Assembly (NCBI RefSeq): GCF_019649055.1 | Contig: NW_026570271.1 | Coordinates: forward strand, 372,001-436,000 | DNA: 64,000 bases | Reading direction: 5' to 3' | From: Paramacrobiotus metropolitanus | Taxonomy: Eukaryota > Tardigrada > Eutardigrada > Parachela > Macrobiotidae | Shown here: in pieces, positions 25,174-36,379 of the stretch | How positions within the stretch are numbered: position 1 is the stretch's first letter | Layout of the letters: each line of letters begins with the position of its first letter | Translations under genes and position numbers: made by a program | The notes under the pieces: model-generated | The model's database searches: none | The model's input: only the letters and a program-made list of their open reading frames with translations | What the model was told of the DNA's origin: nothing

Positions 25174-25266
25174 CAAACTGGTCTCTCCCGGAATTTGGGC
25201 TCATGACAGGCTCTGACTGTGAGGTGTCCTTGGGAGCGTTTCCAGCTGCTCTTTCATCGTTTTTAC
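25174..25266 (-). CDS. U1 exon 3 (93 bp)
   Basis: The acceptor TCTGCAG|GT and donor AGTTTG|GTATGT give 93 bp, phase 1 to 1, the same length as in U2. The peptide KNDERAAGNAPKDTS aligns with RIDERPAADAPKHTS. Confidence 0.6.
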
Positions 25267-25360
25267 CTGCAGATGAGTGAATGTTCGACCGTTATATCGT
25301 CGTGGGCATGCGTAGAAGTACGGTCAAAGCCGGAACAACAAAAATGTTTGCGTTTACTAC

Positions 25361-26233
25361 CTGGATCGTTACGTTGTATGGCTTTCAACCGAGATGACCT
25401 CCGACGCTCAGTATCATTGTCGTTGCCGCCAACCTCAACAACACGCGACGCCCGTTCGACCTGCTCTTCCTCGAAATTATCCGAATCAAGCCACGATTGC
25501 TCGGCCGTGTCCGCGCTGCTTAGAGAACTGTCATCCGAGTCCACGCTGCTTAAAGAATTGTCATCCGGGTCATCCGCACTGCTTAGAGAACCGTCATCCG
25601 ATGTGATCTCTTCTCGACCGGCAGTTGCCAGTATTTGTTGTAAAGCGTTCTGGCTGATAGTAAACTGTTTAGTTATATCATCCCATGACCATCCCTCTGC
25701 ATTAAATTTTACTACAACGGCTAGCGTCGGCCATCTTTTTTTTTCATCACTTGTTGGCACATATCCGACATCGTTCGGTTTCAGCGCGGTTTCCTCGGCA
25801 ATCTCACCCATACTCACCGGATCCTCATCCACGGTGGTCGCGCCTTGACCGGTATTTTGCTCTGCTCGCCTTACCGTTGTTCTTTCTGTGATCGGATTGG
25901 GCAGCGGAGTGAGCGCATTTACAGTTGGTGCGAAGTGCACACTGCTCTCAGCTACGTAGTGCGGCTGCTCTTCTGTGATGTTGCGCGTTTCGTTATTGGG
26001 CCACCGCGGGCGCTGATTATCCATTAAACTTATGGAGCGGTGGCTATTTGCACAAACGATATGTTCGTTTTCGAGGTCTACTGAGCAGCCTTCTGTGGAA
26101 GTCATATCAGGATGTGGTCCAAAGCGAGTGACCGCAGTATCCGGGCCACATTCAATAAGAGGCACCGAAGAAATGAAGCTGGTTTTCTGCCTGTTTTCTT
26201 CTTCCCGGTGTTGGGTAGTCTCCTTTCTGACAG
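25361..26233 (-). CDS. U1 exon 2: acidic Ser/Asp-rich repeats plus HTH unit
   Basis: The acceptor TCTACAG|CT at 26233 and donor GATCCAG|GTAGTA at 25361 are phase 1, and 290 residues are open. Contents: a long linker, the conserved box PNPI.....V, an HTH-like unit KRWPTLAVVVKFNAEGWSWD continuing to LQQILATAG, then acidic tandem repeats of the type DDSLSSAD (three to four copies), then a basic motif TERRRSSRLKA that could be a nuclear localisation signal. Confidence 0.6.
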
Positions 26234-27083
26234 CTGTAGACAGTAAAAATATCTCAAAAGACCAAACTAACGTGATTACATAGAATACTCTTCCCTCTAT
26301 GAAAGCAACATGCACCAAGCAACAATGTGTTCTGCTAAACGGTAAACAAATCAAACAAAATCATGCTCTACTTGGATAGAATTTTTCTAGTATAGTGCTA
26401 CTTGTACTGCTTAGCCGTTTATATTAAAAAGTTTCGTATAATATTGTAACGATCTTCAGCAAATTTCTTGTTGCTTTTCATTTACATGTACACGACTACA
26501 GCAAAATACCAGATAAATGCCAGGGATTAGTCCGAATTACTGACCACTCGAGAAGCTAGAAATGCGTCTTTGTACCATAGGCGATTTCATATAAGCAAAA
26601 AATTAGTTGCACGAGTAAGTGGCTAGTTGCACATGTTCTTGTAATGCGTCAAGCATTCTCGCAATTAGCGGTCTTGTACCATGGGAGCCAAACTACTTCC
26701 TGGTCACCCGTCTCTGTGCGGTGCGCGCTTCTATTCGTTTTGGTAATACAATGACTCCCTCCCACTGCACTTCTGTTGATGTTCGGTATATTTTAAACAA
26801 TTCAGACGCAAGGTCTTTGGTTAGCAAACTGTTCTTCTACGCAAACTTTGCCTGTTTTTTTAGAAATTATAGTGTTCAGGAGACCCGTTTAAAATGCATC
26901 CTTCACGAAAGTACTCGAAGTTTGAGGAACTCAAAGCAACCAATAAACAAATAAATCATACGCAACCTTGAAGTTACTTAGATCTGTTGCGGTTTCATAT
27001 CTTAAAATCTTCCCATCCGTCCTAATATTTTACATGCTACATAATTTATGGATTTATGGAGTGTAACTGGTTAATCAACCTAC

Positions 27084-28324
27084 CAGCTTGACCTTCCTGG
27101 AAGTTTTCGTTCTTTTCTCTTTCGATCTCACGTGCAGACAATGGAATATTAACTGTGTCCTTGTCGATGGGAAATCCGTAGAACTGCGATCGGAACAGGA
27201 AGAACCCGAATGTCTGGATATGCAGCTGGAGGGGCCGATTCCGGCTACCGTTAATCGATTTAACTTTTGGCCATTACCATCGCCTGTAGTAGCTTTTGAT
27301 CTCTGGGCGATCGGGCGTTGTTCCAGGTCATTTGGTTTAAGTCCGCAGATTTTGGCAGTTTCAGCATCTTTCGGGTCAAGTGCATCCAGGGTGGTCGGTT
27401 CTTGGTTAACACTATACTGAATAATATTTACTAATGCAGTGCCCACATTCGGCGGCTTCTTGATGATATTGCCTGAACATTCCTCTGCATGAGACTGGAA
27501 CAAATCCACTTCAGTTCCCGTAAAACTCCTTTTTCAATAATATGCGCTGCCGCTTTCGCGTTTTGTTCAGAACCATCCAAGCATCCGCGTTTAAAGTCTG
27601 TGTCATCTGATTGCGTAGTCTTTATTTGAAGCCGTCTGGGGCAGCCATATACTGTGCCGCTACCGTCTTCATCAGCTTGCGGAGCCTGAACGACCTGATC
27701 TATTTCCATATTATCCGGCTCTAGCCCGGACGACGCGCTGGCAAGCGAATGATCATTCGGCGTGATCGATTCTTGTCCGTTGTTCTTCAACATGTGGCAT
27801 ATCGTTTTTGAGCTTAATTTGAGCCGTTTCCCTATTGCTTTGTATGTCAATCCCTCTGCACGAAGTTTCAGAACATCAGCTCGATTCGACTGGTAATTTT
27901 GTCGATGGGGTGTCGTTGAAGATTTCGCACCCTGCCGCAGCAACTCTTGGAGGGTGGTTGCCGACAGGCCAAACTTCTGCTTGATGTACGATTTTTTGCA
28001 GCCTTCTTCAAAGAATTTCTTCTTTCTGTTCTTGACCAACGAGACAATTATCCCGTGCTAAAAAGCTGTATCCGGCTTGTTGAACGACAGCCGTTATAGC
28101 GTCACCTCCTACGCAAACTTCTAGCATAATCTCGGCTTTTGAGTAGCCACTTCTGGACAGTTTGACGATCGTTTTCTTTTTCTCATCAGTAACGCCAGCC
28201 ATTCGGAGCGTTTGGCTTACGGTTGACCTGCTAATTTTGAGCAGCTCCGCAATTTGTGCTGGACTGTGCTCTCCGTTGCGCGCCAGCTCTATGACCTTTC
28301 TTTTTAGCTCTTTTTTAGCGCCAT
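27084..28324 (-). pseudogene. U1 exon 1, frameshifted HTH array
   Basis: Aligned with U2 exon 1 this copy has four reading-frame breaks: one base lost just after the ATG at 28324 (the ATG frame stops at codon 7), about seven bases lost near 28013, and one base lost near 27525 and again near 27145. Between them the frames still encode four HTH units (KRKVIELARNGEHSPAQIAE..., KKTIVKLSRSGYSKAEIM..., CKKSYIKQKFGLSATTL..., RADVLKLRAEGLTYKAI...). It lacks the fifth unit of U2. The donor GCTG|GTAGGT at 27084 is kept. Confidence 0.7.
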
Positions 28325-28606
28325 GGATCGCCGGGTTAATTTCATCTCTGTGGGATAACTCTCCAGCGTATAGAAAGAGATACCGGGCGTACCACAATTT
28401 CCTCACGTGCGTAGCCAGCGATGCATATGTCACAGATCAGACATCTGATTTTTCTTCCACTCTTTCGCTGTTTTGGATTAGTAATTCCTCTTGGAGTAGT
28501 CGACCTATTAGAACAACAGCATACAGTAATTCGACAATGTCATATACTGTAGAAGCCGTCATTGCGCCGGGGAGTGTTCGTGATTAGGAATTTGGAGTAC
28601 GATGGC

Positions 28607-28614
28607 TATATAAA
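28607..28614 (-). promoter_or_regulatory. TATA-like box upstream of U1
   Basis: TATATA lies about 285 bp above the U1 start, inside a block GATTAGGAATTT...CGATTGTGGG that is conserved upstream of U2. The position is plausible for a core promoter, but no start site can be shown. Confidence 0.4.
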
Positions 28615-29125
28615 CGATTGTGGGTGCCCAGAATTAATTCCTTAATTTATAGCGGAAGTCTTCGTCCTATTAACAGCGGTACAAATTAGCCGTACAACTT
28701 TTTTTCTGAATAACCTAATCATTTTTGTTCGGTATCGGAGCTGGAAATGTACGCACTGCCATTAAAAGAGTGTGCCGCTATGTTTTAGGAGCCCGCACCA
28801 ATGTGGTAAGTTAAGCGAAGAGCTTCTGCTTGCTACAGCTAGAATGTCGTGGGTGAGAAAAATGTACGAGTATAATTTACAAGTGAGAAAATCTTAAGAA
28901 ATGAGAGTCCAGAGTCCAAATACTTGGGAATTTATTTCGGAAGACTGCACGATTGAGCTTGGCTAGGCAGGGTTGCATTTCCATATCAATTTTTCGCAAA
29001 GAATATCGTTGCAAAAGACAATACGAATCGGAACTACTACCCAAAGTTGATGAAAACGTCAGACCAATAGAAAATGAGGAATTTTTATTCCCGTCCCAGT
29101 TTGGCTGGTTCCTTGAAATGCTTAA

Positions 29126-29197
29126 GGGATTTGGCCCGGTACATAGTACCAATTTCGGGCACATACGCGGGAACTTTCGCTGTCGCGCACTCCTGAG
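29126..29197. mobile_element. Single arm of MITE family A
   Basis: TTAA (29122-29125) is followed by GGGATTTGGCCCGGTACATA and the inner motif ACTTTCGCTGTCGCGCACTC of one family A arm; the second arm is missing. It lies upstream of U1 and is absent from the matching place upstream of U2. Confidence 0.65.
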
Positions 29198-29239
29198 GTT
29201 TTGGATTTTGGATCAATTACTGTATTTCATTAACGTGGA

Positions 29240-29560
29240 TGCGGATGATAAATTCCGAAAACGATAAGCGGCGTCTGGCGATGTCAGGAAACGGTTAAAA
29301 TCTACGGCAAAGGTTATGCGACGCATTTTCGGAAGATTAGGTGGAACGGTGATGTTTCGTCGGCGGCAGAGGTGCAGCTGAAGAAAGCAGAGCAAGAAAA
29401 GGCGAAGGCAAAGGGAATCTTGGCCGACCCATTCGATCTGTCTGTTATCGTTAGCACATTAACTGATGGGCGGCGGTTCCGGGGGTTGTTACTAAAATTA
29501 ATTGGGTTCCCCGGTCCCGAGCACTTTTGTGTATATCTTTGTCATTCAATTTTTTAAAAC
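29240..29560 (+). other. Possible old coding remnant in the duplicated upstream block
   Basis: A plus-strand frame here reads AEVQLKKAEQEKAKAKGILA in a Lys/Ala-rich stretch and ends at 29557. The U2 side (46590-46670) keeps KGILA and a diverged copy. It could be the decayed end of an unknown gene, or chance. Confidence 0.2.
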
Positions 29561-29640
29561 TTAACAAAGGAATGTACCGTACTTGCAAGGTTTTACATAC
29601 AAATCTCTTTTAAAAAAGTCTTTGAGGATGCTTGCGATAG

Positions 29641-32600
29641 GTCCCTCAAATGGCATCAATCGATGATAAAAAATTAAATCGACTGCGATGCAGGCCCGAG
29701 GGTCAGGCGTCTCAAAGAACTGATATCATTTTCTATTGATTTTTTCGCATGTTGTACAAGATTGACAAGAGAGGATCGCATAGATAATCACATTATGCAC
29801 ATATTGTATCTTTACACTAGCGTAAAAGCAGTAATTTCCGACGTAACTACTTACCAGTCGCCCGCGTAAATCCTTGTCACAGCAGACGCCCCATATGATT
29901 ATTATGGTGTCAAGGTCTATACACGAAGCAAGTGATCATCTGTCGCCGCATTGCAAATGAACAGGTGAGAAAACTAATCAGTCCGAAAGAAATGGCATAT
30001 GTAAATTAATGAAATTATGTTACGCATCGCAGCATCCGTTAAGTTGTTAAATAATACAAAACCGCGTATATCTTACCGGATTACGTCACAACACACGGAT
30101 TTTGCTTTTCAATTGTTGAACGCACTAGAATGACTGAACAAAACTGGAAAATATTAACACTTGCACTCTTCTATGGTTTACTTACACGGAATTCCTTGTG
30201 TTCCGCGCAGGCGAAGCCCAATCGGCTGTAGATCGATTTTCATATAAAAATGTTTTCTGCACCTAATTCTCACTTTTCGTTAAGAAATCAAAGAGAAAAA
30301 GTAAGTTTTGATTTGGCAGAATGATTCTAAAATAAGTGAGTACTTCGCAAAAATTTTCGCAGCAGATGCTAAACCACTGCCACACCAGGAGGTTGTCCTT
30401 TATTTACCCACCGGAAACAGATGCAATTTGAAATTTCAAAATCTGCATGTTATTTCTTTTCGCAAAACTTTAAAACAAGTTAGAAAAAAAATTTAGAATT
30501 CATAAATTGCTTTCAAAAATTAATTGCACCAACATGGACACTTTATTGTCAATTATTTTTAGAAAAGTGTGGAACAGCCAAATTTATCCGTAATCATAAA
30601 TACTTGCAGCGTTCTGCGCATACGCAAATAAATAAGCACACCAGAGATATACAGATTTGCGAATTGTGACGTATCCACTTATGCACTTACTAGTTACCAC
30701 TAAATTAATTGGTGTGCATATGTGAGATCCAGTTAATATATTAAAATCCGTTTTCGTTATTGAGGGATTTAGGTCAGTAATTATGAAAATTTGATGACAC
30801 AGCGATATTATCAAAAAGGGAGAAAGTAATAAATTATTCATTTTGTACTATACAGAATGATACAGCAAACTGGGGAATGAGGCCTTTCCACATAAAGCGT
30901 TACACATGTGTCCGCTGAAGAACGTTACACATGTGTCCGCCCTACAGTCGAACAGGTGTATGCAACAATTACAACACCGTACCTCTGTCTAACCGTTGCA
31001 ATACAGTGCAACACCTATACATCAAGATTTTGCCTTGCATGCCTAACAAGATGCTCCCAAAAAAGGCTATTCAGGTCAGGAAGCATGACCCTTCCTGGTG
31101 TTCTGAATGGGTTTTCTTCACCCGGTCAAATAGGACCACACTTAAGACGGCCCAAACCAGTTCAGCAGCTGACCTTTGATTTGCGGATGTTTAACTCAAC
31201 GGCCCTGAGCGCTAAGCAATCACTGTGTCTATGCATGTCCTTTTAGGTTCAGGCAGAACCCTAATGAGGTGTGATATGGTCTGCCTCTTTCGAGCGATTT
31301 CAGAGGGTTGCAGCGGTTTCTATAACATGGACGTCTACGGGAAATGTGCGATGTCCAAGCACATTTTGGCCTTTGTACGCTTTGCATTGCGTTGCAGAGC
31401 AAAAAGTTGTACAGCTTTAAATTCTCTATTAAACTCGTACCACAAAAAAATTTTAGATACGACAGCTGCAGAGAAAAATGGCCGGGTCAGTAACTCACAC
31501 ATAACGATTGTGCATACTGCCTCTGACTCTGAAAAGCAGAACACGACTATTCTGGCCCACAATCTGTAGTTAAACGCTCATAAATGCACCACCATACAGC
31601 AGCATTCATTTCCGAGCGGATATTATTCGGACGCATATGCAGTGCAATGATAAAGTACGCGCTATACATGTAAACTGTTTGCTGAATTGTTATACCACTT
31701 TGTTTTCTGCATTTCATGTACACAACAGAATTTTTGTTGATATTTGTGTCGCAAATTAGGCAGAAGACAAAAACATAATGCACACTATCAACTGTACAAA
31801 GTGTTTTGTAGCGAAAAATTTAAAAGTTAATGCACATATCGACATATATCGTAATAGTTCTGTGTAACGCATGGGATACATTCAGGACATGTTTCCAGAT
31901 AATGTTGTACACAGTGTGCGCTGAAATATTTTATACTCAAACCAGAATCACCGGTGTTTGCAATAGTAGAAAAATAAAATGCAGTTTTTTTCATATAGCG
32001 TCGAAAATGAATTAAAGATTGCGCATCATGGACTTCTAATACATTTTAAACGTATTAGCGATTTGACACCTAAAAGGTGTGCTCTTCAAATAACGCGAAA
32101 TAATTACAGCATGGACTACCCCATAACTACGGCGCAGCGTTAACACTCAGTTTTAAAAATTTGCGGCAGTTGGTTTGAAAACTTACATGATTCCTCATAA
32201 ATCGCAGTCTAGGCTGTCTAGCGTTCGTGGCAATAAATGGCAGTTAAGCAAAACTCATAGCCTGTTCAAACTTAACCCTATAAAAACGACCAGAAAGATT
32301 TTTTTGCTGTTTTTTTGCACTAGAATGCGATCATAGAATCGATACATGATGCAAATCCAAATGATACTTGGACAATTAACTTTTAGTGGCCAAATTTTAA
32401 AGTTTCGCTACTGGCACCACTGTATATCGAACTACAAGCCATGTTTTTAGCCTGTGGCTACTGCATATGAATTTACAGCAACCCTCTGAAACGCCGTGGC
32501 GCTGCTGTCGCTTTTCAGGTGACCACTCTGGCCACGCCTTTCGCCTGAACTTAATTCTACCAACTACCAGCTTTCGTATTTGGTAAATAGTCCGCCAGCG

Positions 32601-33071
32601 CCAGATCGCAAGAAGATTAACCCAACAACGAGGTGTTCAGGAGTTCAGCCAAACACGAAAGAAAGCCCATAAAGCCGTCGGTGTCCCATAGCCAAATAAG
32701 AGACTTTAAAGCAGCAGTAAAACATAATTCAGACTTGTGTGACTGTGTCTCAAATTAGTTACGAAAGACAGGTGCGGCGCAAATCGCTAATTAAGTTTTA
32801 CTAATTCAACTTAGCAACACAAAACAGCCAACGCGCTTATAAATTATAATTACACTGAGGCGGTCCGAAAACGCGCAAAACGTGCCCGGGAATGCTTATA
32901 ATGCTCCGGCAGCAGGTACTAGGCTTCGATTTCGCACAGTGAGAAGAATAGCGCATCTCCAATTTTTTTTATCGAACTCCCAAACGTTTCAGGCGCGATC
33001 GAGCCAAGAAAAAAGCTCGGATCCCGGTATTTGGCTTGGATGCACGAGCGGGGTAGCACGAAAGAGTGCGG
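29641..33071. other. No gene recognised
   Basis: Mostly AT-rich spacer. CGTTACACATGTGTCCGC is repeated in tandem near 30898-30942. Several short plus-strand frames have no family signal. Confidence 0.45.
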
Positions 33072-34388
33072 TGTAAGGGCGGGACGCCCCGCCCTCCTGA
33101 GTAGCTATTCGCTGTTTCTGGGGATTTCCCCCCCGCACATTGCTGCGCTGTTTTGACGGACCTGCAGCACAGTTGGCACTGGCTGCAGGATCCTTCCTCA
33201 TTAGTTTTTGGTGTTGCTGCGCCACGGTGCGCATTAGATTCGGCAATAAAGCCTCATCCGGGTTCACGCTGTTCGCTGTCGAGGATACGCGTGGCGCCCA
33301 TATAGCCCCGCGTTATATGGTAGCAGATCGTTGGTTACGAGCCAGGCCGTGCACGCTGCCCGCGCGCACGGCTCCTCTGATTATTTGAGCCAATTTAACC
33401 CCTGGGTGTGGAGCTACAAACGCCCCCCCATTCTCGCGGAACGTGACGGATTCCTCTCCCAACTGACGGAGATGGACGCCTCCCCGCGACGACATGCCTC
33501 CCAAACTGGACGGAGATGCCGCGGAGCGAGAAACGCCTCCTGCGATGCCGTGGAGCGAGAATTGCCTCCTGCGATGCCGACGGCGAACGCGACCCGGACC
33601 AGCGGGAAACCATAACGGATACACCGCCAACAGCAGCACCAACTCCGATCCCAACGGCACGGATCGACCACCAGCACCACGCCGAAGAATTCCCCACCAA
33701 AACACTGCCCGAACTTCCTGGGACGGCGACATCCCCCGGACGGAGCAGTGGATTTCACCGCGGATTTGCGTGCTTTGTTTTTTTTGCAGGGTCACGGGCC
33801 ACATAGACCCCAAACCCCTGCCCAAATTTCCCCAGAACGTGACCTTTCCCTTGCTGGAAGAAACTACGGAATTCACCCGTTTCCGGGTTGGACCCTGGAT
33901 CTGGCGCGACAGTGCGTTGACCCAGACGGTTGACTCGGACCGAACCGGAGCCGACCTGACCCGGAACCCAACCTGAGCCGAACCGGATTTGAGCCGACCA
34001 AACTGGAACCGAGCCGACCGGATTAACCGCCCGAACCGGACCGAACTGACCCGGAACCCAACATGAGCCGAACCGGCGGGGGTGCGGATCCTCGAATCCT
34101 GGGAGATTTCGCTCCGAGGACGTAGCGATGCCTGCAAAAGGGGTGTAAGGGCGGGACGCCCCGCCCTCCTGAGTAGCTATTCGCTGTTTCTGGGGATTTC
34201 CCCCCCGCACATTGCTGCGCTGTTTTGACGGACCTGCAGCACAGTTGCACTGGCTGCAGGATCCTTCCTCATTAGTTTTTGGTGTTGCTGCGCCACGGTG
34301 CGCATTAGATTCGGCAATAAAGCCTCATCCGGGTTCACGCTGTTCGCTGTCGAGGATACGCGTGGCGCCCATATAGCCCCGCGTTATA
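33072..34388 (+). mobile_element. Miniature LTR retrotransposon (TRIM-like), complete
   Basis: The 5' LTR 33072-33317 and the 3' LTR 34144-34388 (246 and 245 bp) are nearly identical, begin TGTAAGGGCGGGACG and end CCGCGTTATA. A 4-bp target duplication GCGG flanks the whole (33068-33071 and 34389-34392). Directly after the 5' LTR is TGGTAGCAGA, a good primer-binding site for initiator tRNA-Met. Directly before the 3' LTR is the purine tract AAAAGGGG. The 826-bp interior has no gag or pol. It is GC-rich with CCGAACCGGA-type repeats, and open frames in it on both strands are low complexity. Near-identical LTRs mean recent insertion; it must have used enzymes from another element. Confidence 0.9.
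33318..33330 (+). other. Primer-binding site (tRNA-iMet type)
   Basis: TGGTAGCAGATCG starts at the first base after the 5' LTR and matches the complement of the usual animal initiator tRNA 3' end over about ten bases. Confidence 0.7.
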
Positions 34389-34392
34389 GCGG

Positions 34393-35255
34393 CATTGAAA
34401 TAAACATGCGGTGGACCGGTTGCTTGTCCAAAACAATGTCGGCAGGAAAATCAGCTAAAGCATACCGACCAGCAGCTATTTGTTTATGCCGGCAATCCAA
34501 AAGAAAACGCAAACTGAAATGGATTGAGACTGAGGTTGTTACTCACGGTTTACGTGTAATCCACAACAACCGGACGTGCGCTCGAAAAACATGCCGGCTA
34601 ACGACCGCCGGCCAACGATGAATATCGTTCCGCCTCTTTCTTCCCTTGTGCTTTAACCGGCAGCAGCTCTCCCAATCTTTAGTGAGCGGTTATTTAGCGA
34701 CAAAGCCTTTAGAAGCGACCTATTTGAACGGCCAAATTTGGATAGTGATGGCAGACGGGGAGGTCTACACGACGGCAAAGGCAAAATCGAAGTCGAAAAA
34801 TATAAAAATTAACCGACGCTAAAATTACTTTTTGGCATATGGTCCACGCAAAGTTAACGGTTGTTTATCATCTGAAGATTCAAACTCAGTGATATCTCTA
34901 TAAGAATTGAGGAAGCAGTTTTGTCACCGTGATGAAATTTTAAGCTGCATAATTCGTAATTTTCTGGCGGAGTACTTTTACCTAACCAGTAACGCCAAAT
35001 CAAATGGTGCCTACCAATCGAACACAAAAAAAATGTTTTTATTTATTATCCCAGATTATCAGTCCCGACGCGATCCGTGACCTCATTCTCTAGTTAATAA
35101 CTTGAAACAGGAAATTTTAAAATCGATAGCCCGTGCTTAGGATCAACGGCAGCTGAAAGTATAAAACAGACAGCGTTACTGGCCATAATTACACGTAAAC
35201 AAACTGCACTTGCTAGGCGTTAAGACATTGAATTCGATAATTTATACTTTTTTAC
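34393..35255. other. No gene recognised
   Basis: Spacer between the LTR element and a decayed zinc-finger exon. Nothing supported. Confidence 0.4.
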
Positions 35256-35274
35256 TCATGGCCAGCCAATACTT

Positions 35275-35400
35275 TTCACACAGTGAGTACGATTGCAGTT
35301 CTGCAGTGTGCTTTGCGGTTGATATTTAGAGTGTGTCTGCCATCGTTTCCGGTTTCCGACTTTTGAACTGACATCCGGTATAGTGCAAGAAATCACAAGA
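35275..35400 (-). pseudogene. Decayed Z-family zinc-finger exon fragment
   Basis: The minus strand holds KYQPQSTLQNCNRTHCVK, clearly matching KYQSQNALQDCSMHCIK of Z2. The upstream CTGC finger is broken. No HTH exon is nearby, so this is a remnant about 0.9 kb beyond the end of U2. Confidence 0.65.
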
Positions 35401-35583
35401 AATATAAGCAGGAAAAGGGCGATGAACTTATGCGGCAAGCGACAATGCAACAAACACACCTACTGCATACAATACCAAGGATGTTGGTGTGTGCGTCAGT
35501 CTACAGAAAAAAATTGATTTTTGCTGTAATGTTGGAAGTTTGAAGGCGGCATGTTGCAGTTCGAAAGCGCTGCTACGCAAAAA

Positions 35584-36021
35584 CTAAAATGCTGAAGACA
35601 GGAATATTCTTTGTAGAAATCGCAACAAACCGGCCAATGGACAAATTGCCAGAAACGATGGACGTTCGTGTGCTGCCAAAATATTGCTAATATTGCAAAT
35701 ATTGCCAAAATATTGCAAATATTTTGGTGAATAAATGTGTGCCCTGTACTCAGTGCACTCAATATTTTGGATGTTCTGGCCCGTGGAGCCACAACCGACG
35801 TTTGTTACACAATGTTGCTCATCGTGGCGGTCAGGAGATTTCTGTCGGGGTGCCCTGACCCCCATTGGCGGTGTATAAGGTTCCTTCCATGATCGTTGTT
35901 GCCTGTCGGCTATTTCTTCCGCAACGCCATGGAACAACCACCTCTTGTCGGTCAGCTGGACATCCTGGAAGCGTGTGCAAGTAGCTGTACAAACTGGTGT
36001 TTGTTATATGGATCGCCCCTT
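35584..36021 (-). other. Unassigned open frame beyond the U2 3' end
   Basis: A minus frame is open from about 36021 to 35584 and reads TDKRWLFHGVAEEIADRQQR followed by a Cys-containing part (HCVTNVGCGSTGQ). It has no recognisable domain and no clear splice site. The downstream part runs into an ATATTGC repeat (35676-35730) and is unlikely to be coding. Confidence 0.2.
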
Positions 36022-36326
36022 GACCATATTATGTAAGTCTGTGTTGTCGGTACAAGAGTTCGAAGAGATGTTGATGTCGCGGCGCAGTATCCAAAGCGCC
36101 GGAGTTGTACCCACTCCGGGAAATTCAGAGTTGCTCGTTACTATTGAGTCAGTTTGCACTACGAACTGTTTAATTTTCGATGATAACTATTGATTTTGAG
36201 CCAGTGATATGCGTTCGGATAATCCGAGAGCGATGTATATTATCTGTGCGACCTTGATACTTAACTGGGTATTTCGTTGTAACTATCACGTTGTAACAAT
36301 CACATTACATTGCTCTGCGCCACGAA

Positions 36327-36332
36327 TTTATT
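36327..36332 (-). terminator. Poly(A) signal AATAAA of U2
   Basis: AATAAA on the minus strand, 48-53 bases past the U2 stop, in the same conserved context as in U1. Confidence 0.6.
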
Positions 36333-36379
36333 GTGTTTAACCACGAACACCAACAACTCGACAGTGAATGTTAAAATTA

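Larger units (their letters stand above)
22045..29640. repeat. Segmental duplication, copy 1 (contains U1)
   Basis: This block aligns collinearly with about 36150-46960. Shared parts are the 3' flank with poly(A) signal, all seven exons, the promoter-like block, and more than 1 kb upstream (for example AACTTAACAAAGGAA near 29558 and 46857). The copies differ by insertions in copy 2: a MITE, a minisatellite and an inverted-repeat element. Confidence 0.75.

Noticed and set aside
25219-25848. Plus-strand frame of 209 codons
   Set aside because: Antisense shadow of U1 exons 2 and 3, which have conserved splice sites and a paralogue.
22250-28433. Bacterial transposase or resolvase genes suggested by the HTH units
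   Set aside because: The units are in multi-exon genes with GT-AG introns and poly(A) signals, and no catalytic transposase or resolvase domain is present.
33313-34137. Long minus-strand frame of 274 codons inside the LTR element
   Set aside because: Low-complexity GC-rich repeat on the antisense strand of a TRIM; overlapping frames are open on both strands for the same reason.
35584-35937. Minus frame with Cys residues as a small secreted protein
   Set aside because: No signal peptide, no clear exon borders, and the end runs through an ATATTGC repeat; kept only as an unassigned frame.
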